Assembly: GCF_021134715.1 (NCBI RefSeq)
Contig: NC_060024.1
Location: 13,566,974 to 13,630,973, forward strand
Origin: Daphnia pulex
Lineage: Eukaryota > Arthropoda > Branchiopoda > Diplostraca > Daphniidae
Length of the DNA stretch: 64,000 bases
Reading direction: 5' to 3'
Positions 22,501 to 31,569 of this stretch are shown here, piece by piece. The number at the start of each line of letters is the position of its first letter. Within the stretch, counting starts at the first letter, position 1. The notes under the pieces are model-generated. The model did no database searches and was not told where the DNA came from. It saw nothing but the letters and a program-made list of their open reading frames with translations. A program made the translations under genes and the position numbers.

Positions 22501-22828
22501 TGAGAAAAGCGTCAAAGTTGTAATCCTTCACGTAAGTGTGGTTGGTGGTTAGGATGCAGTTGCTCACCTCACAACCAGCGTTGATGAATCCAACTCGGCC
22601 CATATTGAATCGGAAACCCCAAAGATGAGGATACGTCAGCAGCACTATTTTGGTGTGATTGACGATGGATAACTGCGATTTACTCGGGATAGATTGAACG
22701 AAAGCGCTGCTGTCTAGAGCGTGCGGCACATACATAGATTGTGGCGACAGGTAAGTCATGAAAATGATTGTGGTTGCTAACATTGCAAGAAACGACAGCT
22801 TGATTACTATATTTTTACTTTCCATCAT
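19576..22828 (-). CDS. Alpha-1,3-fucosyltransferase (GT10), 398 aa
   Basis: Two coding exons: 22828-22411 and 20354-19576, joined at CCA G|AC so the protein reads through FSTEPPDHMPRLDAF in frame. It is a Golgi type II protein: short cytosolic N-terminus, signal-anchor LSFLAMLATTIIFMTYL, stem, catalytic domain. GT10 hallmarks are present: NYFNWTMTYLPESDIPLPYG and the C-terminal donor-binding FYLAFENSICREYVTEKFF, then VPIVLGGANY and APEHSYID. It transfers fucose from GDP-fucose to N-glycan core or antenna GlcNAc; core alpha-1,3 versus Lewis-type activity cannot be told. Several Asn-glycosylation sites are present. The 2.06-kb intron contains the complete PGAP3 gene on the opposite strand. Confidence 0.93.
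20839..22228 (+). CDS. PGAP3: Post-GPI attachment to proteins factor 3 (Per1-like), 321 aa
   Basis: Seven exons: 20839-20971, 21053-21195, 21256-21408, 21482-21606, 21669-21811, 21900-22104 and 22165-22228; all phases close and the length matches human PGAP3 (320 aa). There is a signal peptide, then a Cys-rich luminal head (FYSCVKDCVEKNCSG, LMQWTCSDECKYMCMWPT) and seven membrane segments of the CREST hydrolase superfamily. Conserved His/Asp positions include the HAWFWSSLFHIRD segment and the C-terminal DAHALWHLSTAP. It removes the sn-2 acyl chain from GPI anchors in the Golgi during fatty-acid remodelling. The gene lies wholly inside the fucosyltransferase intron on the other strand. Start is the ATG giving the hydrophobic leader MLEAVPLIITVIFSFVV. 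Confidence 0.95.
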
Positions 22829-23972
22829 TTTATCATGATTTTATTCCAAGTCTTAGCGGAACAATGGCACAACCGCGACTAAGTTTTCGTCGATTTCCTC
22901 ACAACACTCGGATCACTTGTATCAAAAGTTATATCAAACGGATAGACGGAACAAGAGACGTGGTAAGTAAACTCCAAAACTTGAAAGCTTGTTTGGTTTT
23001 AAACCGGCGCGTGCTCGGGCAGTTTATTAGTGACTAAAAGACGCGCTCACTGCTGCTCGATATTTTACCCCATATCCCACTACTCTAAATTTTCCTGTAG
23101 CCCAGGGGGTGTTTGGCTAATGCAACTGGGAACGTTACGGTTGAAAGGACGGTAATATCACATTCAGTATTGTGTTTTTTTAAGAACTGTGTGGTCTTTG
23201 GGGAAATTGTTTACGAGCAATTAAATAACGGGTTCCTTTTCCGCGAGAAAAGAGAAACACCGATCATGAACAGAAGAGTTTAATGTTACTTTTATTAATT
23301 TCTCGCGGTAGATGTGGGTATTTGATAAACTCAATTATTTTGCGTCTTGCTGAAGTGATTCCTTAACAGACCAAAACATTTTTCTAGATCTGGTGCTCGA
23401 CAAAGCGTGAGAAAAAATTGGTCCATCTCCGTTAATGTACATAGCGGAATCGGCGTAGAATAAAGTAAATTTCTATCACGTAATGACTTTGAGCATATAG
23501 TTGGAGTCTGGTTCTTCGGTAACTTTTGAAAGGGTTCTTACGGTAATCATACCATATACTAGCGGTAATCAAAAAGTAGTGAGCGTGTTTCAAGAGATGA
23601 TAGTTTATACGTAGGCTACAGTTCTTGGCAATTTAATAGGGACAAACTCACGGTATGTAACACGTGTGAACTCGACGCAATCCCCATCCCAATTGAGGAA
23701 AAAAACAAGAACCGCTAAAAGAACAACAATTTCCTTGTATAGCTAACTAACCCCGCTAGCATTGTTATTTAGAGCATGAAGAGGCGCTTGCGATTAGCAC
23801 ACCATTCTTTTATGTGAACTGCATTATTTCAGGACGGGAAATCAATACAACATTTTAGGGAGTTACTTCAAACCCCCTGTTAGTATTTTTCCTGTTAAAT
23901 AAGGCAATGGCTGGTGATGTATTTACCGTTTCCGCATTTTCTTTTGTTTTCCAGCTGGCACGAGTGATCTAC
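22829..23972. other. Intergenic upstream of the fucosyltransferase
   Basis: Contains the fucosyltransferase promoter side and AT-rich sequence. No ORF, RNA gene or repeat with support. Confidence 0.45.
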
Positions 23973-24845
23973 TTATCCAAGCGGAACACCATTTCCTGAA
24001 TGGTGCAAAGCCTCTTGTTTCATCATTATCCAGCCGTCGGGTGCCATTACTTCGACTGGGTGGAACCGGAAAAAATAATGCCCAGTTGCTGGATCGGGTT
24101 GAATGATAAGCCATTCTTGGGGGACACACGGCAAAGCAAATAACATCACATTCAGTTCCCAATTCATCCAGGATACGTTTATGGGCAGCTGGGAGAGTTC
24201 CTGCGGACATATCGTCTTTGAAGTCAGGCGACCGGTGTAAGGATAACAGTTTAACTCCTTGAAATACATCCGGTTCGTTATCTGAAACTTGCGCTTGATT
24301 AGTTATCTATGATTGAACATTGTCGCAATCCCTTCGCTTCTTGACGCCGAAATTGCCTTGCAAGCGGGAAATTCACGGATCGCTGTCAAAGGTTCACGGC
24401 GCTAAATGACGTGTCATCAGAAACCATTTCAAGTTGAGCAACTGATCGATCGATAGAGTTGACTGTGTGTTAGACAGGATGGGGAATGCCTTCTTTTTCA
24501 AGTGAAACTCCCATCCGTTTGCTGACACTCGGATTTGAGGACGTTTTCCATTGCTATAAAGGGAATTCAACATCATTTCGTCTGGCAGTGATGGAGTCAT
24601 TTGTTCGTGAACATTCTCTTCTTTTCCGCTTACAATGGCGAAAAGAACAGGGTCTTCACAACGTCCTTCAAGATTTAAAGTCACGGTTGAATTATTATTT
24701 GTTTGTATATCTCGTAGAGTTTTCTTGTCAATGTCTAGACGATCAGCTGTTTCTTTTGGTACACAGAAAATATGATTTTTAATATTGACTTTAACGAATG
24801 TGTAGTTTGTAGAAACAGCACTTGAATATGTTCCACTAGAAATTC
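23973..24845 (-). CDS. Unrecognised minus-strand coding-like blocks (possible exons or relic)
   Basis: Two open blocks. From about 24845 to 24394 there are about 150 codons without a stop (including FVKVNIKNHIFCVPKETADR and RPQIRVSANGWEFHLKK). From about 24284 to 23973 there is a second block (NCYPYTGRLTSKTICPQELS, WELNVMLFALPCVPQEWLII, ATGHYFFRFHPVEVMAPDGW) preceded by an acceptor-like TTTCAG. Composition looks protein-like: mixed hydrophobic/polar with spaced Cys and Trp. No donor linking the two blocks in frame was found. They may be exons of a lineage-specific gene with unseen junctions, or a decaying gene. No domain recognised. Confidence 0.3.
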
Positions 24846-25006
24846 ACTTTGACCATTTGAAATATTTGATCTGTATTTGATTGAAACGATCAAAACATGC
24901 CATTTTCAAAGAACGAGCAACAGTAGTTTATTGAACACCAGCAACATCGTACAAATTTAACAACAAATAAACAAACTGATATTAAATTCGAGTCGTTGTA
25001 AACATG

Positions 25007-25242
25007 CTAGACGGGACAACCATCAATCGGAACTATAACATAACTTAAACGTTCTGACGTTATGGATGGAGTGAAAGACGACGTCTGCTGTTCGCAATTA
25101 GTCGGTAGGCGATGCGCCCGAAACTGGATCATGATCCGCTTCCTGTTGTAATTACTATGGAGCTCATCTTCTTCTGCATGGCCGGCTGGGAGAGCTTTAA
25201 TATACCACATGCACTAATCTTTCTCCATACCATTTCAGGAAG
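25007..25242 (-). CDS. Possible terminal exon of an unknown minus-strand gene
   Basis: An open frame of about 70 codons (CEQQTSSFTPSITSERLSYV, ending IDGCPV) follows an acceptor-like GATTAG near 25210-25220. A minus-strand AATAAA lies at about 24925. No upstream exon could be assigned and no family is recognised, so support is weak. Confidence 0.22.
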
Positions 25243-25900
25243 ACGCACAGTCAAAGGTGGTGTATTATTATTTCCCTTTTTTGCGTGTGGCCTTTTGTTA
25301 TTTGTTGGGTTTTAAATATTGAGACTACGCAATGAGTCATCAATCCGTTCCACATTGAAGATAATTCAATTTAGTTGCTGACTCAAGGGAAATTTTTCAT
25401 CAAATCTTTCGAGTTTTTTGTTTACTTTTTACTGTTTCTGAAACCGCTTAAATGTTCCACTGGAACATGCTGCGCTAGTCACTAGATGATAGTTCATTAG
25501 TAATAAAACTGCATTCAATTATTCGCACTTGCAGGAATGAGGCGAAATAAATAAATTTCACATTTGAAATTTGGAGTGCAGTTACCGCGCCGATTTACAC
25601 ACAAAAGATCAGTAAGCACAGTTGCCAGTTGCCAAAAAGTGAAGTGATCGCTCAAATTGGTCGGTCTTTCTTAATGAATATGGCAACGTTTTCCGCAGTC
25701 CAGTTCCAGATATTAGGTTAACCGTCAAGTTAGCCTTGAGAAAGTCTATAAATAGTCTCGTCACTTGATATTCAAGCATGGTCAAAATTTTGAACAAGAG
25801 TTTGAGCTGCATGTGCCGAAGAAGCAATTGGAAAATGGTGTGAGATTTCGAATATGTAATTTGCAGGTAATTTGGTTTCAATTAATTTGCAGTGTCCAGT
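25243..25900. other. Intergenic, probable promoter side of the second snoRNA host gene
   Basis: No gene seen. The transcription start of the right-hand snoRNA host gene must lie in or just after this stretch but could not be placed. Confidence 0.35.
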
Positions 25901-26054
25901 ACTGTTTTGTTGTTACTTAAATAAATGTTATCTTTTTTAAGGGAAATTATTTTCAAGATGGTATGATCTTTGTGCAGCAGAAAATCTGAAGCAACTTCAT
26001 CTGTGAATGTGAGGTAAGATTTTGAATTCCTTGAGTGGTCACAATAATTTAAAC

Positions 26055-26124
26055 GGGATGAACCTTAAAATGTCTTGATAGGAATTGCCGTCTGATTATC
26101 TATTGATGATTTTTACTTCTGATT
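26055..26124 (+). ncRNA. Intronic box C/D snoRNA, family 1, copy 1
   Basis: Box C-like GGGATGA (26055-26061), D' CTGA (26092-26095), C' TGATGA (26104-26109), D CTGA (26119-26122). The possible antisense element before D' (CTTGATAGGAATTGCCGT) is identical in the copy at 27194. It ends 65 nt before the next acceptor. Predicted to guide 2'-O-methylation; target unknown. Box C has one mismatch here but is perfect in copy 2. Confidence 0.75.
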
Positions 26125-26337
26125 TGAGTTTTATATCCAAGTTTCTTCTCTGTTGACTCTGTTTCTAACTTGTTGTTTTTTAACTACAGGTTAGATAATC
26201 TAGCTACAGGTTTATCTGGATGCTAGTCTTTGAGAGGTCAGCTGGCTGCCTTCGTTGGGAATTCTTTGGGTCTTCCGATAGAACCAAGCTAAAGGTATAT
26301 TGATTTGGGAGGCTTATTGCTTGAGATGTTCCTTCAC

Positions 26338-26434
26338 ATGATGTTGTAATTTGCGACTGAGGCTTGGTTCTGCTGGACATGCCTGCATCCATTATGGTAG
26401 ATCTTGCTCTTTGTTGATACTGTGCTATCTGATA
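26338..26434 (+). ncRNA. Probable intronic box C/D snoRNA, family 2, copy 1
   Basis: C-like ATGATGT (26338-26344), D' CTGA (26357-26360), TGATA as a weak C', and D CTGA (26429-26432). About 97 nt are strongly conserved with 27455-27551 while flanks are not. It ends about 77 nt before the next acceptor, the usual C/D position. Boxes are imperfect, so the class assignment is tentative. Confidence 0.5.
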
Positions 26435-26611
26435 CCCAAATGATTGGGTTTGTCTTAATGATATCTTAGGATATTGGCTAGCAAATTTTTACTAATGTTC
26501 ATTATCTTTAGGTGTAGTTGTATGGTTGTGGCAATAAGCTTCTGGTCTCTGAGGATGCCTGGATGCAAGTCTGCAGTTGAGGTAAGGTTTGTTTTTACTC
26601 GTTTCACATAT

Positions 26612-26739
26612 GCATCGTCGATTAGTGATCTCTCTCCATTTTGGGGTTTCACATTTGCAACGGCGCTAGATCAATGCTGTACGTACCAGCTGGTGACTTT
26701 ATTCAATGAGGTGCACCTTCTAGAATACTACTGACACCC
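26612..26739 (+). ncRNA. Intronic H/ACA box snoRNA, family D, copy 1
   Basis: 5' hairpin GCATCG/CGGCGC (one mismatch), H box AGATCA (26668-26673), 3' hairpin with inner CTGGTG/GCACC pairing, ACA box 26734-26736. It ends 57 nt before the host exon at 26797. Copy 2 is at 27716. Confidence 0.75.
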
Positions 26740-26887
26740 CTTTTAAGATCTCACTTGTGGACTTGTTTTGTAACTGCTGATTTTAAACATTTGCAGATGA
26801 TTTATTCTCAAATAAAAATGGCACCTTCGTTTCCCTACCGACTGCTAGTTTCAAGGTGGGTGAGTTTCATTGGTTCGTTTTTGTTTC

Positions 26888-27015
26888 CGAGAATCTTACC
26901 CCACCATTGCAATCTGTCGTTGATTGGTGTTTGAAAGTTCTCGTAGATAAAAGTGGAATATTCATCCACTGAATGATCTCCGTGTTCATATCGGTCAGAT
27001 TTTATTCCAACAGTT
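26888..27015 (+). ncRNA. Intronic H/ACA box snoRNA, family A, copy 2
   Basis: CGAGAA/TTCTCG stem, H box AGATAA (26945-26950), TGGAATA/TATTCCA stem, ACA box 27010-27012. Sequence is nearly identical to 140-267. Confidence 0.85.
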
Positions 27016-27193
27016 TTCTTTCTAGTATTTTTTCGTTTGCCATGAATTGGTTTAGATTCTCCTGTTCTTTTTTTCCAGGGTTTCACCTAATGATACTTTC
27101 AACATATTTAATGGAATTCTTTGTTGAGGGATTGATGGATTTCATTGTTTGAAATGGTAAGGGATTTTTATGTAATAGGGCCTAGCTTGCTGA

Positions 27194-27264
27194 ATGATGA
27201 ACCTTAAAATGTCTTGATAGGAATTGCCGTCTGATCACATTGATGATTTTTTATTTCTGAAACA
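27194..27264 (+). ncRNA. Intronic box C/D snoRNA, family 1, copy 2
   Basis: Perfect box C ATGATGA (27194-27200), D' CTGA (27231-27234), C' TGATGA (27241-27246), D CTGA (27257-27260). The guide segment before D' is identical to copy 1. This is the clearest C/D candidate in the window. Confidence 0.82.
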
Positions 27265-27454
27265 TATTTTAGTGTGATATTTTGTCATTGCACTACCGGT
27301 TTCTAACCTGCTTTTTCTGCTACAGGTATGGTTGGGTGACTTACTGCAAGTTTCTTAATATAACTGACACTGGCTGCCTTTTTGGTGTTAAGGAAGTAAC
27401 GACTTGAGGTATGTTCACGTGAGGAGTAGGAAGTTGTTCGAATTATTCTTTCAC

Positions 27455-27551
27455 TTGATGTTGTAATTTGCGACTGAGGCTTGGTTCTGCTGGACATGCC
27501 TGCGTCCATTATGGTAGGTCTTGCTCTTTGGTGATAGTGTGCTATCTGACT
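27455..27551 (+). ncRNA. Probable intronic box C/D snoRNA, family 2, copy 2
   Basis: C-like TTGATGT (27455-27461), internal CTGA near 27473, TGATA, and D CTGA (27546-27549). The core is almost identical to 26338-26434, so it is under constraint or recently duplicated. Box C is degenerate. Confidence 0.5.
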
Positions 27552-27715
27552 GACACCTTATCGATATTCTCTATGTGTTTGATTGTATGTTGACTGATTT
27601 CGGTTTCATTCTCTATGTGTTGTCAGGTAGTCTTGGGAATCATACCTCAGTGCCTGAGGAAGCCTGGATCGTCTGCTCTTGAAGGTGAGGTATTGTTTTA
27701 ATTCATTTACTATAT

Positions 27716-27843
27716 GCATCGTCGATTAGTGATCTCTCTCCATTTTGGGGTTTCACATTTGCACCGGTGCTAGATCAATGCTGTACGTACCAGCTGGTGA
27801 CTTTACTCAATGAAGTGCACCTTCTAGAATACTACCGACAACT
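27716..27843 (+). ncRNA. Intronic H/ACA box snoRNA, family D, copy 2
   Basis: GCATCG/CGGTGC closes the 5' hairpin fully. The single difference from copy 1 restores pairing. H box AGATCA is at 27772-27777 and the ACA box at 27838-27840. Confidence 0.8.
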
Positions 27844-28000
27844 TAATAAAATCTTAATTGGGGATTTGTTTTTTAACTTTTGAATTTTTAACGATTGCAG
27901 GTGATTTATTTTCGGGCTTGAGCTGATGCACATGGTGTCTTGTTTCCATATCGACTGCTTGCTTCAAGGTAGGCGACTATTTTTACTTCTTTGTTAATTT

Positions 28001-28128
28001 CGAGAATCTTACCCCACCATTGCAATCGTTCGTTGATTGGTGTTTGAAAGTTCTCGTAAATAAAAGTGGAATATTCATCCACTGAATGATCATCGTGTTC
28101 ATATCGGTCAGATTTTATTCCAACATGT
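28001..28128 (+). ncRNA. Intronic H/ACA box snoRNA, family A, copy 3
   Basis: CGAGAA/TTCTCG, H box AAATAA (28058-28063), TGGAATA/TATTCCA, ACA box 28123-28125. The H box differs among copies but always fits ANANNA. Confidence 0.85.
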
Positions 28129-28287
28129 TCTTTACGAATCTTTGTGACGATTAGCTGGCGTGAAGAGATTGGATTTTAACCTTTATTTTCTGTCGTTAGT
28201 GCGTTCGTCGCTTCAAGGCTTCTGGCTCCGTCGTGTCGGTTTTTTCACTTGCGTCGCTAGGTACGTTTCTTTTTCGCTTCATCCCTT

Positions 28288-28408
28288 TGAGATTAGCACA
28301 CTTTGCATTCTTGTGGATGTCGAGTTCTATTCATCTCGCAAATTATCCTCCGTATCTAACGCGTCCTCTGTGATCGTAGCGTTGGGCGGTTTAGATTCGG
28401 ATACATTT
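28288..28408 (+). ncRNA. Intronic H/ACA box snoRNA, family B, copy 2
   Basis: TGAGAT/ATCTCG stem, H box AAATTA (28340-28345), 3' hairpin with AACGC/GCGTT, ACA box 28403-28405. Same order and spacing as at 427-547. Confidence 0.82.
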
Positions 28409-28548
28409 CGAAAACTTTTTATTGTTTACTTATTTTGTTTTTACTATTCGTATAGGGTTAACAAGGAACTGAAGCTGTCGGTCAACAGCAGGATCGATGC
28501 GTGTGGCCTGGTTCGCTAGGTACGTTTGCGTCAGTAATTGAAGAAATT

Positions 28549-28656
28549 GCACGTTGATAGTCTGGCTTATTCTGAAATATGGAATAGTTGGAAGAATTAA
28601 GTGCTACAGAATATGGAGTTTCTGCAGAGCTGAGTGGAATTATTGCCATAACAGTT
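28549..28656 (+). ncRNA. Intronic H/ACA box snoRNA, family C, copy 2
   Basis: GCAC/GTGC stem, H box ACAGAA (28606-28611), TATGG/CCATA 3' stem, ACA box 28651-28653. It lies in the last host intron, as in the left copy. Confidence 0.75.
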
Positions 28657-28815
28657 TTGAGAAATTCCTACATTTGCTTGCTTGAATTATACAATTCATT
28701 TGGCTAAATATTTTTCATTCACATAGGTATTTGGAAAATGGCCGTAGGTTCCAATCGTGATGTAGTATTCGTAATGTGTATGGACTCGTTTGAATAAACC
28801 TGTTTTGCTGAAATG

Positions 28816-30495
28816 AAATTCGATTGTCTAGTTTTTATTTTATCACGGGTTCATTAGTGGGAAAAGTCTGCCATAACATTTAAGCCAATATCGGCATCTT
28901 GCAATGGTGTTCTTAAACGGAAACGCGCGTGTTTCGTGGTAAGAAAATAACTGAGTCCCTCATTGCCAAGCAATAAATGTCGTCATATTCAGTTTAGTTA
29001 CTTGAAATGAAACGGTAGCAGAACATGTGATAACAAAAGCACACCATTCAGATGAGATGATTTAAGTGATATGGAGTGGTGCGTCTGCTATGAATTTTGC
29101 GGTGTTGTATTTTGGCTATTTTCTGTTATAGTGAATGTTGAAGAGTATGAAGACGTTTAGCAGGCTAACAGCTTGCCATTCTGGCAGCTTCATCCTCATA
29201 TAAGCTGCTTAGTTGATTGTCTCTTGTTGAAGTTGTTTTATTGGGTGAGTTAACTTTTTAATTTCGAAAAGGTAGCACGACTAGCCATGTGCAAACATTT
29301 CTGCTTTTTTCTATTGTGAGCATATTTCTGGTGCTAACTTTACCTTCTTTAATAATACTTTATATGATCTCAGCTGGCTTTAAAATCAACACAAGAAGCA
29401 TCATTGGATATGTTTGCCTGATGAGAAGACAATTTCTATAGCACTCCCTTGACAAATTGTGAAGAAAGATCTACAAGTTACAAGAATACAAAATTGATGT
29501 ATGTACATGACTCATGACTCATGATTCATTTTTTAAAAATGAAACAACTAATACATTCTGAAGAACATTTTTTACAATTTGACAGAGTGATACCTGATAA
29601 CTCCTTTCATAACACTCATTCGATAGTTCTGCCTTAAAACACCCTGAAAAGAAATCATGTTTGAGTAAGTAAGGTGATTTTCTCTTTGCCATCCTCATCA
29701 GAACGAGTAAATTTCTGAATTTCTTTTTAGAAATCCTGTGGTCATTCAGAAAACACATGTGTGGTGATGGCTATCAATCACCGATTTCATCATGTATTCC
29801 GGTATTCCCCATCTTCCATGTTTTCTGATTGTAACTCAGGGATACGTAACTAAGTGTAAGTTCATTGCTCTTTTATAATTTCTACCCCCTGAATTAATGG
29901 TGTGTGTATTTGAATTTTCAGTTGAGTGAAGTGAAGCCTTTTGGAGCTGTTGATGGCCGGAAGTCTGTAACTACCCAACACGAGGTCACTAGGTTCTCAC
30001 TGTCAAATAGAACTATGCAAGCGGCAGTTGCAGACTTTGCAGACCCCCCAAGATCTCCTGGCCGTTCCTTGTGCCGATTTAAAGCAAGTCCCTGACTATC
30101 ATCAGATATATCATCAAGGATCAAAACATGTACTTTGGTTGAGACCAGATAATTGAGACCCGCGGATTACAGAGAGACGTTACCAATGACTTGTGGAGTT
30201 TATTACCAACATCGTCAAGACTAAACCGATTTATAATAGTGGGTAAGTGTAAAATTTAATTTGTTGTACAGCAACCGAGGAGTGGAAACGCGTAAAGTGA
30301 CCCCTAATAGAAGATATTCGTACTGCAGGACAAATGTCATCATGTTGTTGATGACGGAGAGAAAGCTAGAGTCGTACACTCGTAGGTTACTTTAGAATGT
30401 CTTAAGTTAAATTTAGGTATTTTTTCAACATGTTCCAACTGATGCAGTGTTTATTAATTATTTTTCAATTACCATTATAGAGTTCAACCTGCAGA
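28816..30495. other. Intergenic, low support for any gene
   Basis: AT-rich. A short open block at 29921-30095 (+) follows an acceptor-like TTTTCAG and encodes ADFADPPRSPGRSLCRFKAS; its complement is also open. It could be an isolated exon or transposon remnant. Nothing else is supported. Confidence 0.35.
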
Positions 30496-30499
30496 CGGG

Positions 30500-31040
30500 C
30501 CGGCCAGTTTGCATGTCCTTCACGTTTGAAGGTCACGGGGATCATTCCGTAACAATAACTGTCATGCGGTGGTGTAGAGGTTGGGTGAGAATCGTGCAGT
30601 GGTGTAGAGGTTGGGTGAGAACGACACGTGTTGCAATCATTATGAAACAGGTATAATAGCCGCAAGGCTCAGCCATTTGATATTCATTTTGATATTTGTT
30701 GTTGTAGACCCATCCCCAGCAACGCCAACCTAAAGAAGAAAAGGCCAGTTTGCATGTCTTTCATACTCGAAGGTCAAGGAGATCATTACTTAAAACGTGC
30801 CATGCAGTGGGGTAGAGGTTGGGTGAGAACGACACGTGTTCAACTGTTACATAGCCATTTGGTATTCATTTTGATATTGGTTGTTGTAGACCCATCCCCT
30901 GCAGAAGGAAAGAAAATTTTTCTTCACTTTCGAAGGTCACGGAGATCATTTCGTAAAATGTGTCATGTGGTGTAGAGGTTGGGTGAGAACGGGACGTGTC
31001 GCATCATTATCAAGAAGGTAAAATAGCCGCAAGGCTTAAA
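30500..31040 (+). repeat. Degenerate direct tandem repeat, about three units
   Basis: Three diverged units of roughly 120-240 bp starting near 30500, 30741 and 30926. Each contains a GAAGGTCAxGGxGATCAT block and the motif GTAGAGGTTGGGTGAGAACG. That motif occurs four times (near 30572, 30604, 30810 and 30971). Later blocks such as TAGACCCATCCCC are also shared. Units differ by indels, so the array is old. Its function is unknown; it lies immediately upstream of a TATA promoter. Confidence 0.7.
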
Positions 31041-31063
31041 AGGTGAAGGGATAAAAAAAATAG

Positions 31064-31100
31064 TATAAAAGGAGAGAAAAAAGGCGGTGGAAAATCAGTC
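31064..31100 (+). promoter_or_regulatory. TATA + Inr core promoter of the Tyr/Thr-repeat locus
   Basis: TATAAAAGG at 31064-31072 and TCAGTC at 31095-31100, about 33 nt from TATA to initiator A. It precedes the ATGG|GTAAAT first exon. Confidence 0.65.
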
Positions 31101-31129
31101 GAGTGAGGATCTCCGACACGTCAACAACT

Positions 31130-31564
31130 GCAGCGTACTATTTGTCATCAACAGGATTATTCATCGTGAAATCATGGGTAAATATTCTGTTTTTATATGG
31201 AGCTTTGTTTTAATGAAACTTACTATTTGTAAATATTCCTGTTATTAATAAATATTAATGTTTAAATTTATAAGTTTTCTAGTTAATCATGGTGTCGTTG
31301 ATGGCTGGGTCGACCAATGGTGTACCGATGTCTCCTGGGTATGGAGGATTCCAAACCGTAACGCCGCCGCCTTACTTCTCAACAACAACATACGAAACAA
31401 CCGGTACTACATCACCAAGGCTCCAGGGTACCACCACATCTTATAATACCCCGAGCTACTACACCGAAGCCCTGAAGTATAACTCTGCCCCGAGCTACAC
31501 TACCAAAGAGCCGGAGTACCAAAGAGAGTTCTTTTTTTCAACAACTGGATTGTTCATCGTTTAA
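31130..31564 (+). pseudogene. Decayed Tyr/Thr 'YYTEAP' repeat gene, unit 1
   Basis: The first coding exon would end ATGG|GTAAATATT (near 31173). The second exon holds recognisable YYxTKAP and PSYYTEALKYNSAPSYTTKE segments in different reading frames: the first frame ends at a stop after ITKAPGYHH, and the other motifs are offset. Repeats of this type are common in Daphnia-like secreted Tyr-rich (cuticle/egg-shell-like) proteins; that family memory is approximate. An intact TATA promoter precedes it. Frame loss suggests a pseudogene, though unrecognised splicing could rescue it. Confidence 0.5.
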
Positions 31565-31569
31565 CCAGT

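Larger units (their letters stand above)
25950..28815 (+). ncRNA. snoRNA host gene, right copy, with internal tandem duplication
   Basis: Short non-coding exons alternate with introns holding one snoRNA each. Readable exons include one ending at 26013, then 26190-26294, 26512-26581 and 26797-26855, with further exons in the second half ending in AATAAA at 28793-28798. Intronic order is C/D-1, C/D-2, H/ACA-D, H/ACA-A, then C/D-1, C/D-2, H/ACA-D, H/ACA-A, H/ACA-B, H/ACA-C. The first four-snoRNA block is therefore tandemly duplicated. Snippets such as CTACCGACTGCTxxTTTCAAG recur as exons. snoRNAs end about 45-80 nt before the following acceptor. Exons diverge much more than snoRNAs between copies, as expected for a non-coding carrier. 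The left-edge locus is a third paralogous copy. The 5' end is not resolved. Confidence 0.75.
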
